Positions 1 to 6,450 of a DNA stretch of 9,933 bases are shown in pieces. The DNA is taken from positions 1 through 9,933 of the forward strand of contig JAJRYU010000249.1 in assembly GCA_024275615.1 (NCBI GenBank), in the 5' to 3' direction. How positions within the stretch are numbered: the first letter of the stretch is position 1; each line of letters starts with the position of its first letter. Source of the stretch: Planctomycetota bacterium. GTDB taxonomy: Bacteria > Planctomycetota > GCA-002687715 > DRQF01. The position numbers were made by a program, and so were the translations under genes. The notes under the pieces are model-generated. The model did no database searches, was not told the DNA's origin, and worked only from the letters and a program-made list of their open reading frames with translations.

Positions 1-34
1 AGAGCATGCTCCCACAAGAAGCGTCCCGTCGGCG

Positions 35-52
35 GGGGGAGGGCGCTCCCCC
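35..52. terminator. Candidate hairpin terminator (weak)
   Basis: GGGGGAG at 35-41 and CTCCCCC at 46-52 form a perfect 7-bp stem with a 4-nt GGCG loop. On the plus strand it is followed by a modestly T-rich stretch (GGCTTTCTT), so it could end a plus-strand gene lying left of the window. On the minus strand it lies about 45 bp past the stop of the scramblase-like gene, but no T tract follows in that direction. The call rests on the hairpin alone. Confidence 0.35.
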
Positions 53-96
53 TGGCTTTCTTGCGGTCATTCGAGAAGACAGCCCGCAGGCTCCAT

Positions 97-684
97 CTAC
101 TCCTTCAAGACCATGTCAATGCACATGACGGCGCCAATAATGAGCTGGCGAATGCCATTGTCCATGGGCACATTCTCATCAATGTCCAAGACGTAGTTAT
201 CGGCTGTGGTAAACAACTCCTTGCCGATCCCAGCCCATTTCTTGGTGACATGAGCTAGCTCAACATCGCCAGCCATGAAGCGAAAGTCCCAACCCGTCCA
301 TTTCCCCTTGAGCTCACAGACCGGCCGGTCGTTTTCGTCCAAGACCTTGAAGGCACCACCGATAGAAAAGAACTTCTGCTTGAAACCACCGATGTGCTGA
401 TCGTCATGGTCAAAGACCATGACATTGGAGAGGAAGATCGAGATCCCTCTGGTCACCCGAACGATCTGCTGGCCATCCGGTGTTCTGACCTGAACATCAA
501 AAGGAGTCATTCTCTTGTAGTCAGTAAATCGGAGCAACTTGCTGAAGAATCCGAGGTTTTCTTCCCGGCATTCCATGACAATCTCGCCGGTGTCTGGATC
601 GTGAATGTCAAAGTTGTTGGCTGCCTTAAACATGCCAACGTGTTCTTTGACAAAAAACACGTTCTTTGCGATCACATCGTGCAT
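97..684 (-). CDS. Phospholipid scramblase-related / LURP-one-like protein
   Basis: The 195-residue protein resembles the scramblase/LURP-one-related (LOR, tubby-like beta-barrel) superfamily. The pattern is alternating short beta strands: FFVKEHVGMFKAANNFDI (10-27), DTGEIVMECRE (31-41), IVRVTRGISIFLSNVMVFD (74-92), FSIGGAFKVLDENDRPVCEL (106-125), WTGWDFRFMAGDVELAHVTK (129-148) and NYVLDIDE (163-170). It ends in a hydrophobic segment (about 178-193), as expected for the buried C-terminal helix of this fold. The length is normal for bacterial members, which lack the proline-rich N-terminus of animal scramblases. The role of bacterial members is poorly defined; membrane association or lipid binding is a family-level guess. 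The ATG at 684 has an AGGA 7 nt upstream. The gene is divergent from the spermidine-synthase-like gene, with 147 bp between them. No catalytic residue can be assigned. Confidence 0.85.
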   Translation of the reverse strand: MHDVIAKNVFFVKEHVGMFKAANNFDIHDPDTGEIVMECREENLGFFSKLLRFTDYKRMTPFDVQVRTPDGQQIVRVTRGISIFLSNVMVFDHDDQHIGGFKQKFFSIGGAFKVLDENDRPVCELKGKWTGWDFRFMAGDVELAHVTKKWAGIGKELFTTADNYVLDIDENVPMDNGIRQLIIGAVMCIDMVLKE

Positions 685-711
685 CGTTTAATCCTATTCT
701 ATGTTCGTGCC

Positions 712-730
712 CGCAATGGCGCCCATTGCG
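712..730. promoter_or_regulatory. Palindrome in divergent intergenic region, possible operator
   Basis: CGCAATGG (712-719) and CCATTGCG (723-730) form a perfect 8-bp inverted repeat around a 3-bp centre. It sits between the divergent genes at 684 and 832. On the minus strand a TAGAAT (-10-like) lies at 701-696, so the palindrome would cover its -35 region, a common place for a repressor site. The binding protein is unknown, and a short RNA hairpin is the alternative. The rest of 685-831 shows only a TACAAT -10-like hexamer at 789-794 facing the plus-strand gene, without a well-spaced -35. Confidence 0.3.
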
Positions 731-831
731 TCCATGTTGTCGGAAGAGCTTAGCAGTTTTTGGCAGCATCTGTCTTTCCTTGTTGATCTACAATCGACGA
801 GCTCACAAACGTCCCTTCGACCGAGAAAAAC

Positions 832-1536
832 ATGAACAAGATCGAGATCTTGGACTATCAAGAAACACCTTTGGGGCTCCTTACGCTCAGGCGGCGAGAA
901 CTTCTTTCACGGCCGGGGGTGATCGTCACCGAAGTGACACTCGATCACTGCTTTCTCATGAGCAGCTACCACACGGAATCGGAACGAGCTTTGGCTAGCG
1001 AAGCTCTGGCGCTGCACAAAGGGAGGGCGGGTCTCTCGGTTCTCGTCGGTGGGCTGGGGCTTGGTTTTACCGCCCTCGAAGCCCTAAAAGACCGTCGCGT
1101 TGTCGACGTCGAGGTGGTGGAGTTGCTGCCGCAAGTTATCGCGTGGTTGTCCGAAGGTTGGATCCCCGACGCCGCGCTTCTCCGTGAAGACGAACGACTG
1201 CGCCTTACGGAAGGTGACATATACACGCGCTTGCTCGCTCCTCCCAGTTCAGAAAAACTCGTTGATCTCATCCTCATTGATGTCGACCACGCTCCCGATG
1301 AAATGCTCGACCCAGCGAATGCAGCTTTCTACACGGCCCCAGGACTCGAATGTGTCCAACGGCATCTCAAACCCGAGGGTGTCTTGGCAGTCTGGTCGAC
1401 CTATCCAAGCGAGGAGTTTCTCGAGGTGCTAAGAGAGGTTTTTGACGACGTTTCGGTTCGAGAAATCTCCTGGTGGAATGACCTCGTTGATGTGCAGAAG
1501 ATAGACACTCTTTTTACGGCGTCAGGTTATTCTTAA
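832..1536 (+). CDS. Spermidine-synthase-like SAM-fold methyltransferase family protein
   Basis: The 234-residue soluble protein has the Rossmann fold of the spermidine synthase/polyamine aminopropyltransferase superfamily. An N-terminal beta-hairpin region (LDYQETPLGLLTLRRREL, 7-24) precedes the glycine-rich nucleotide-binding loop VLVGGLGLGFTALEAL (70-85). An acidic-ended second strand follows (VDVEVVEL, 91-98), then LTEGDIYTRLL (125-135) and the DLILIDVDHAP strand (145-155), whose Asp is where this fold places active-site carboxylates. WSTYPSEEF lies near the C-terminus. Such standalone planctomycete paralogs are usually labelled spermidine synthase, but the real substrate is uncertain and may be neither putrescine nor decarboxylated SAM. 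The ATG at 832 has only a weak upstream GAG as ribosome site. The last codons (SGYS) and the TAA stop lie inside the left arm of repeat A, so the C-terminus may have been trimmed or replaced there. A membrane-fused relative occupies the right end of the window. Confidence 0.85.
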   Translation: MNKIEILDYQETPLGLLTLRRRELLSRPGVIVTEVTLDHCFLMSSYHTESERALASEALALHKGRAGLSVLVGGLGLGFTALEALKDRRVVDVEVVELLPQVIAWLSEGWIPDAALLREDERLRLTEGDIYTRLLAPPSSEKLVDLILIDVDHAPDEMLDPANAAFYTAPGLECVQRHLKPEGVLAVWSTYPSEEFLEVLREVFDDVSVREISWWNDLVDVQKIDTLFTASGYS

Positions 1537-1668
1537 CAGCCCAACCGCGCAGTACTGACTCCCAGTCGTCGCTGCTCAGCGTTTCGAGGCAAGCTCCGGT
1601 CGGTACTCACGCACCGCAGATATTTGCGCTATTGTAGGGAGCGAGCCGTCAAAACTAACCTGATGCCG
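1518..1668 (+). repeat. Copy A of a ~150 bp structured intergenic repeat
   Basis: The left arm (1518-1542) contains CGTCAGGTTATTCTTAAC followed by AGCCC. The right arm (about 1645-1668) reads GCCGTCAAAACTAACC then TGATGCCG, its imperfect inverse. Inner blocks shared with the other copies are CGCGCAGTAC (1546-1555), GGTACTCACGCACCGCAGA (1602-1620) and GCGCTATTGTAGGGA (1626-1640). AGTAC and GTACT could pair as an internal stem. The centre carries a hairpin CGCTG-CT-CAGCG (1570-1581). This copy lacks the CCGGNGTGCTAGG block present before the right arm in C and D. The left arm supplies the stop codon of the preceding gene, and the next start codon lies 13 nt after the right end. Confidence 0.85.
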
Positions 1669-1681
1669 AGAGTCCATAAGA

Positions 1682-2092
1682 ATGAATGCGAAAATCAACA
1701 ATGAGTACGCCGATGTCGCCCAAGTGCTAAGCGCTTATTATGACGGATTGTATTACGGCGACACGGCGATTCTTGAAGAAGTTTTTCATCCGGATGCACA
1801 CTACGCGACCGTTTCCGGCGGCGACTTGCTGCACCTGGACATGAAATCCTACTTTCCCATAGTGCAGGCTCGTCAGTCCCCAGAATCTCTCGAAGAGCCT
1901 TACGGCTACATCCTCGAATCGATTGAATTCGCCGGGCCGGCAGTGGCATCGGCCCGCATGCGTTCGTCCATGTTAGAAAAGCACTTCATCGACTTCTTAA
2001 CAATGATCAACCTCGATGGAAGGTGGCGTATCATCTCAAAGGTGTTCCACTACGAGTTGCAAGAACCCACCGATTCTAATGGAGGAAAGTGA
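1682..2092 (+). CDS. NTF2-like putative lumazine-binding family protein
   Basis: The 136-residue protein matches the pattern of the NTF2/SnoaL-like cone fold, specifically the putative lumazine-binding family (Pfam Lumazine_bd_2). Diagnostic stretches are VAQVLSAYYDGLYYGDTAIL (13-32), VFHPDAHYATVSGG (about 34-47), a central RQSPES and the C-terminal strands IDFLTMINLDGRWRIISKVFHY. The full family length is present with no signal peptide, so it should be cytoplasmic. The family is defined by fold; no reaction is known, and lumazine binding is only a label. It starts 13 nt after repeat A with no clear Shine-Dalgarno sequence. Its stop is 1 nt from the ATG of the tautomerase gene, and its 3' end carries that gene's ribosome site, so the two are very likely co-translated and may act on related small molecules. 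Confidence 0.88.
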   Translation: MNAKINNEYADVAQVLSAYYDGLYYGDTAILEEVFHPDAHYATVSGGDLLHLDMKSYFPIVQARQSPESLEEPYGYILESIEFAGPAVASARMRSSMLEKHFIDFLTMINLDGRWRIISKVFHYELQEPTDSNGGK

Positions 2093-2096
2093 TATG
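2081..2096 (+). promoter_or_regulatory. Strong ribosome binding site coupling two genes
   Basis: GGAGGAAAG at 2081-2089 is a near-ideal Shine-Dalgarno sequence placed 4 nt before the ATG at 2094, within the last codons of the NTF2-like gene. It fixes the tautomerase start at 2094, giving Met-Pro, rather than any upstream in-frame codon. It also implies translational coupling. Confidence 0.85.
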
Positions 2097-2336
2097 CCTT
2101 TTGTCAACATCAAGATCACGCGTGAGGGCGGAACAACTCCCGAACAAAAGGCGGCTCTCATCAAGGGCGTCACCGACCTACTGGTCGAAGTACTCGACAA
2201 GTCACCCGCCACAACTGTTGTTGTGGTTGATGAAGTCGAGCACGAAAACTGGGGTGTCGGAGGGTTACCGGTGGACGAGTATCGCAGATGCCAATCAGTA
2301 AGAAGCGGTCACGACACCTCAGAGAAAAATGAATAG
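2094..2336 (+). CDS. 4-oxalocrotonate tautomerase family protein
   Basis: The 80-residue protein begins Met-Pro-Phe-Val-Asn-Ile-Lys. Removal of Met would expose the N-terminal proline that is the catalytic base of the 4-oxalocrotonate tautomerase superfamily. The family pattern continues with TREGGTTPEQKAALIKGVTD (residues 9-28), the helix LLVEVL, the strand ATTVVVVDEVE and NWGVGG. Known members interconvert keto and enol forms of small 2-oxoacids and assemble as small oligomers in the cytoplasm; the substrate here is unknown. The core ends near VDEYRR (about residue 65). The final polar residues (QSVRSGHDTSEKNE) exceed the usual 62-70 residue core and run to 14 bp from repeat B, so they may be read-through into the junction. 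It forms a bicistron with the upstream NTF2-like gene. Confidence 0.9.
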   Translation: MPFVNIKITREGGTTPEQKAALIKGVTDLLVEVLDKSPATTVVVVDEVEHENWGVGGLPVDEYRRCQSVRSGHDTSEKNE

Positions 2337-2350
2337 GCGACGTTACTTGC

Positions 2351-2503
2351 GGTACAGGTCATGCTTGACAGGCCAATCGCGCAGTACGGTCCATTCGCCA
2401 CCATTTCTGGCTTTGGGGCCCCGCCCCGATCGGTACTCACGCACCGCAGACGCTTACGCTTTTGTAGGGACTGGCGTGCTAGGGCCGTCAAGAATGACCT
2501 TCC
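2351..2503 (+). repeat. Copy B of the ~150 bp structured repeat
   Basis: The left arm contains AGGTCATGCTTGACAGGCC (2356-2374) and the right arm GGCCGTCAAGAATGACCT (2483-2500). Both arms differ from the A/D sequence at matching positions (TTGAC against GTCAA instead of TTAAC against GTTAA), so pairing is kept although the bases changed. Shared inner blocks are CAATCGCGCAGTAC, CGGTACTCACGCACCGCAGACGC and TTGTAGGGACTGGCGTGCTAGG. A GGGGCCCC-rich hairpin lies at the centre. The preceding tautomerase stop is 14 bp away. On the other side the gene is in reverse, its stop only 21 bp from the repeat. Confidence 0.82.
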
Positions 2504-2524
2504 ATGAGAAGACAAGACCTGTCG

Positions 2525-4246
2525 CTATTTTACTTCAAAGATCAGTGCATTTGTCGGCACGAAAACCCCCGGGGATTCTTCAAGAACTCCCTGCAGAGTG
2601 ATCAACAAGGGGAAGGGAAGGCTAGCCCCCAGGCCCGAAAGCCAAGGCGTGGGCGTTGCTGGGAAGATTGGCGCGTAGAAACCAAGTGGCCCAACAGACG
2701 AAGCCATGGTAAAGAAACTTGGGTGGAGAAATGGGAGCATCGGAGCTGGCGCGAACATCATATCGCCGATGCCAAGAGGAACATTGATGACGGAATCGAA
2801 GTTGGCTTCGCCCAAGATGCCGAAAACACTAAGTTGGCGAGGAGCTGCGAGATGAACTGGTTGTGCCATCTCTATGGAAGCCGAACCTCCAATCGGAATC
2901 TCGACTCTTCGGAATATGTCACCCTTACTGCCATTCATGGTCAAGATGTCAAAGGGCCCACCAGCATTTTGGCCGACTCGCCCCGCTGAGGCGGGGTGAT
3001 GCGCCAGACTCTGCGCTTCATAAGCCCCCATGTCGACTGTGCCACCCCGCACTCTCGGCAGGCCTCGCACATCCGTCAGGGGTTGGGAAAAAAGCGGATT
3101 CACCGTGCCGGCATCGATCATGGGTGAGCCCGGCCGCAGCCGGTAATCCCCGTTTGGGCCGTCGACAAAAAGTGCTGCTACGCTGATGATTCCAGGACCG
3201 CTTCCACTCATCCCTTGCAAGTTGCTGTTTTGCGCGAAGAAACCCGTACTTGCGCCACTAGGAAAGCTAAAGGGGTTGGCGTAGGGCACTCCGCTCGGAT
3301 CTTTGTTCCCTTTGATAATGCAATCTGTGACTTGCGTACCGCCACCCATGGAGAGTGGCGTTAAGGTTGTGGTGTTGCGAGCAACGGTATTGTTGGCAAA
3401 AAGCAAACCCGTACCGACGTTGGCTCCTGCCAACGAAGTAAGAACCCTGTCGCCGATATTGTCCGCGAACACACTGGACTCGATCACAAACGGCTGTTGG
3501 GCCGCAGTTGGAGACTGCAGTGCAAGTACGACTGTAGAAGACACAACGTTGTTAATGAACTTGTTCCTCAAGAGCCTGATCACGTTCCCAGAGATTGCAA
3601 GAATTTCGGGAACTGTGTTTTGCTCAAAGACACTGTCGGAAATTTCGACGGAAGAGCTCCCAAACGATGGGTCCCATTCGCACACGATTGCTTGTGTGTG
3701 TTGGCCAAACTCACAGCCCCTCATTGTCACCGTGTGCCAAGGTTGCGCCTGGAAGAACCCACATGAACCGCGCCCACCAGTGACAACTGAATTATTGTCA
3801 AATTTGCAGTTTTCTAATGTCACTCCTGCGAAGCGTACCGAAATCGCTCCTCCCTCTTGAGCACTGTTATTCGTGAATCGGCAGTTGCGAATTATTGGTG
3901 AAAGAACGGCAGCAGGCCCAGCCACTGTTTGCAAGATGTGAAGAGCGCCCCCCATCGGAATCAAGCCCGCTCCATTAGTAGCCCATGTTCCGCTCCCATT
4001 GGTGAAGGTAAAACCATCGACAATCGAATGGCTGACAGTGGTGTTAAAACGAATGCATGATCCGTTCTGCGTGCCATCAATAATCGACAATCCAACTCCA
4101 GCCCCAATGAGGCTGAGTTCTGTTGCTGGCCAAATGAGGTTTTCCAAGTATGTTCCCGAAGAAACAAGTACAGTATCGCCAGTCGCGGCTGCGTTGAGGG
4201 CCGACTGTATCGTCGGATAAGTTGCCGACGGAACGACTCTGGTCAC
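2525..4246 (-). CDS. Right-handed beta-helix protein, probably 5'-truncated
   Basis: The 573-residue protein opens with the first turn of a pectate-lyase-like parallel beta-helix (VVPSATYPTIQSALNAAATG, then DTVLVSSGTY, residues 4-33). Repeated helix turns rich in NCxFxNNS-type strands follow (about 65-320). A choice-of-anchor Q-like segment comes next (DYRLRPGSPMIDAG, DVRGLPRVRGGTVDMGAYEA, 367-411). A C-terminal domain (about 430-573) resembles one often found at the end of secreted planctomycete proteins (LTMNGSKGDIFRRVEIPIGG, LGIGDMMFAP, LQGVLEESPG). Such proteins are normally exported and may bind or cleave polysaccharide, but no lyase active-site residues can be picked out. Oddly there is no signal peptide: the only start is a GTG at 4246, 10 bp from repeat C, and the frame upstream reaches TAA within the repeat arm. 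No Shine-Dalgarno is visible. It is probably a decapitated gene or a pseudogene, fitting exactly between repeats B and C in reverse orientation. Confidence 0.8.
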   Translation of the reverse strand: MTRVVPSATYPTIQSALNAAATGDTVLVSSGTYLENLIWPATELSLIGAGVGLSIIDGTQNGSCIRFNTTVSHSIVDGFTFTNGSGTWATNGAGLIPMGGALHILQTVAGPAAVLSPIIRNCRFTNNSAQEGGAISVRFAGVTLENCKFDNNSVVTGGRGSCGFFQAQPWHTVTMRGCEFGQHTQAIVCEWDPSFGSSSVEISDSVFEQNTVPEILAISGNVIRLLRNKFINNVVSSTVVLALQSPTAAQQPFVIESSVFADNIGDRVLTSLAGANVGTGLLFANNTVARNTTTLTPLSMGGGTQVTDCIIKGNKDPSGVPYANPFSFPSGASTGFFAQNSNLQGMSGSGPGIISVAALFVDGPNGDYRLRPGSPMIDAGTVNPLFSQPLTDVRGLPRVRGGTVDMGAYEAQSLAHHPASAGRVGQNAGGPFDILTMNGSKGDIFRRVEIPIGGSASIEMAQPVHLAAPRQLSVFGILGEANFDSVINVPLGIGDMMFAPAPMLPFLHPSFFTMASSVGPLGFYAPIFPATPTPWLSGLGASLPFPLLITLQGVLEESPGVFVPTNALIFEVK

Positions 4247-4255
4247 TTGTCGTAC

Positions 4256-4403
4256 AGCGTCAGGTTATTCTTAACAGCCCAATCGCGCAGTATGGACCCG
4301 ATTCGCCGCTGGGGGCCAAACCCAGATTGGACTCACGCCCCGCAGACGCCCGCGCTATTGTAGGGACCGGAGTGCTAGGGATGTCAAGAAAAACTTAAAG
4401 CCG
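4256..4403 (+). repeat. Copy C of the ~150 bp structured repeat
   Basis: The left arm is nearly identical to copy A (GCGTCAGGTTATTCTTAAC then AGCCCAA, 4257-4282). The right arm, ATGTCAAGAAAAACTT then AAAGCCG (4381-4403), has diverged. Shared inner blocks are ATCGCGCAGTA (4282-4292), ACTCACGCCCCGCAGACGC and GCGCTATTGTAGGGACCGG then AGTGCTAGGG (4352-4380). The central hairpin is CTGGG...CCCAG (4309-4325). The reversed beta-helix gene starts 10 bp to its left and the next plus-strand gene starts 15 nt to its right. Confidence 0.85.
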
Positions 4404-4418
4404 AAAGGATGAAAGAAA

Positions 4419-6446
4419 ATGTCCAAGGCAATTGTGCTGGGAGTTTTTCTTGTGGCGCTGGTCATCGGGCTGGCAGCAGTTTTCTACCAGGCGCCAAACG
4501 CGAACAGTGACTTTTTGGAATCCTCTACAAGCGATTTTGAAGAGAGTCACTCTTCAGTCCACCGTACACCCAATTTCACCGACCAACGTAAGCCGGTCTT
4601 GGTGGCTGGGCGCAAGCTCAACCTATTTCTGAAGTCGAAAGAAAGTGGGCAACCTCTTGGAGAAGAGCTTGTTCGAGTGGCATGCGAGGCCTGCAAATTC
4701 TCCGATACCGGTATGACAGATGCCCACGGGTTTGTTGTGTTTGACATGTGTCCATGTCGAAAGTGGTTGGCGCATGTCCCCAAATACGGTGAGATCATCG
4801 CCAAGACTGATGCAGTAGCATGCGTCGTGGATGGCGTCGCGGGTTGGCGGGTTGATGTGGCATGTGCCGATCGGATCGACATTCTCAGCCTGTTCGAAGG
4901 GCAGCCCATCGCTGGAGCGAGGATTCTCCGGATCCGACCCTACCTGGGACCTGCTCAGACGATCGGCGTGACAGGACTTGACGGTCGTCTTACCTTGCGC
5001 AGCTACTATCCTTTCGACAAGTACCGCGCAGTCCACAAGGAGTACGTCTGTGTTTCGGCGCCTAGAGTTGTTCGGGAAGCCGATGACAAAATCACGGAGA
5101 TCCGTTTTGAATTCAAGAAGCTCCCAGGCGCCAAGGCCAGTCTTGTTTTTTTCAAATCGCAGGGAACAGTCGTTGGGGATGTGACGGTCGAGCTCATTCG
5201 CAACTTGGGAAGTGGCCGCGCGTTGAGAAGCGACGCCGAGAGTGTTCTCATTGATCGATCAGACAAAAGCGGCAGGTGGACAAGCCCGTTTCTCATGACA
5301 TCTGACTATGTCATTCATGCGCGGAGTCCCGCCGGACTAGTCGGGCATGCCGCGTTCGCGATCATCGATGCTCAAGACGTCCACATGAAAATGACGCTTA
5401 CCCAAGGCATCGCTCTGTCAGGACAAGTCACGCGAATTGATGGGAAGAAGATTGAAAGAGGTTCGGTTCAACTACGTGATGGCGCAGGATCACTGCTGGA
5501 GACGGTCGCTATTGGGCCATCCGGCAGGTACAAGATCGCCAGCGTGGCGAGAGGTTTGCCTCTTTGGGTCATCGCGAGTGCACGCGGGTGCCAAGAGAAG
5601 AGAATCCAGACGGAGACATTGAATGGCGATACCACGGTCGACTTGCACCTGGAGCCTGAGTTTTCGTTGGGATCGGCGCGGGTCGTCGCACTCGACGGCA
5701 AAGGTTGGCCGGGATTGAGGCTCTATCTATACAAGAGGCAAGACAAACAGCCCTCGTTCAGCCGGGTGTCAGATGCCAACGGGCGCGTTGTTTTTGTTGG
5801 ACTTGAGCCTGGGCCCTATCGTTGCGAAATCAGAATTGTGGGATCATCTTCTTTGGCAGGCAGCGTACTTGATGTTCAAAAAATCACTCTGCCCTTGACA
5901 GTCGAACACGTCGTGTTCGTCTCTGAGGATTCTCTCCCGAGCGCATGGTTGAAAGGGCGCCTGAGCAGCGCGATTATTAAACTCAACGCAAATTCCAAGT
6001 ATCCCCCGTCGATGGAACTGACTCGAATCTCCGACGGATCAATGATGACTTGTGTGATCTCAAATCCCGACGGTGTCTTCCGATTGGGCCCATTTGCACC
6101 TGGCGAATACTCCTTTTTGGTCATCGCCAAGAGTACTCTCATCAGGCTTCCGCAGCGTCAACTTCACAGAGGCAAGACAACTGACATCGGCCTGGTTGAG
6201 GTCCCGGAGAAGACATCCGTTTCGCTCCTGTTTGACGATTCGTCCCATGACGGCGTCATGTTCTTCGTCAACATCAACGGAGTCATGGCGTCTGCCGAGA
6301 TAAAGCAACAAAACCATGATGCGATCGTCTTCGAAGATCTTGAGATGGGAATGAAGATCCGCGTGACCTACAAAGACAACTCCGGCAAGTCCAAGTTTGT
6401 GGAGGACATCGTGGTGGAAAATATGGAGATTCCCATTAGTAGATGA
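4419..6446 (+). CDS. Membrane-anchored multidomain carboxypeptidase-regulatory-like protein
   Basis: The 675-residue protein has an N-terminal hydrophobic helix (about 4-23), most likely an uncleaved anchor, followed by a Ser/Asp/Glu-rich linker (25-60). The rest reads as a string of Ig-like or CarboxypepD_reg-like beta modules. Each carries a gly-rich turn and a DxxGxxxF-type strand: 66-110, 153-195, 328-412 (LSGQVTRIDGKKIERGSVQL), 416-475 (DANGRVVFVGLEPGPYRCEI) and 509-571 (NPDGVFRLGPFAPGEYSFLV). The first module is cysteine-rich: C89xxC92, C111xC113, C135 and C149. No enzyme domain is seen; the family role is structural or adhesive, in the cell envelope. The ATG start has AGGA about 9 nt upstream and lies 15 nt after repeat C. 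The stop is 4 bp before repeat D. It shares its plan with the next gene, suggesting old duplication. Confidence 0.75.
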   Translation: MSKAIVLGVFLVALVIGLAAVFYQAPNANSDFLESSTSDFEESHSSVHRTPNFTDQRKPVLVAGRKLNLFLKSKESGQPLGEELVRVACEACKFSDTGMTDAHGFVVFDMCPCRKWLAHVPKYGEIIAKTDAVACVVDGVAGWRVDVACADRIDILSLFEGQPIAGARILRIRPYLGPAQTIGVTGLDGRLTLRSYYPFDKYRAVHKEYVCVSAPRVVREADDKITEIRFEFKKLPGAKASLVFFKSQGTVVGDVTVELIRNLGSGRALRSDAESVLIDRSDKSGRWTSPFLMTSDYVIHARSPAGLVGHAAFAIIDAQDVHMKMTLTQGIALSGQVTRIDGKKIERGSVQLRDGAGSLLETVAIGPSGRYKIASVARGLPLWVIASARGCQEKRIQTETLNGDTTVDLHLEPEFSLGSARVVALDGKGWPGLRLYLYKRQDKQPSFSRVSDANGRVVFVGLEPGPYRCEIRIVGSSSLAGSVLDVQKITLPLTVEHVVFVSEDSLPSAWLKGRLSSAIIKLNANSKYPPSMELTRISDGSMMTCVISNPDGVFRLGPFAPGEYSFLVIAKSTLIRLPQRQLHRGKTTDIGLVEVPEKTSVSLLFDDSSHDGVMFFVNINGVMASAEIKQQNHDAIVFEDLEMGMKIRVTYKDNSGKSKFVEDIVVENMEIPISR

Positions 6447-6450
6447 GTAT

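Noticed and set aside
394..753. Plus-strand 119-codon open frame
   Set aside because: It is antisense to the scramblase-like gene and has no domain or ribosome site.
789..794. Promoter for the spermidine-synthase-like gene based on TACAAT
   Set aside because: The hexamer fits a -10 element, but the only -35-like sequence (TTGGCA, 760-765) is 23 bp away, outside the normal spacing.
1518..1668. Target-site duplication flanking the repeats
   Set aside because: Comparing the bases just outside both ends of each copy shows no matching short direct repeats, so simple transposon insertion is not directly supported.
2504..2989. Plus-strand 161-codon open frame directly after repeat B
   Set aside because: It begins at the repeat edge and lies wholly antisense to the beta-helix gene's C-terminal domain, whose frame shows clear family patterns. 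The translated sequence is low-quality (many Arg, Trp and Lys) and has no recognisable domain.
3303..3860. Plus-strand 185-codon open frame
   Set aside because: It is antisense to the beta-helix repeats; the frame is open only because the opposite strand is coding. No ribosome site or domain.
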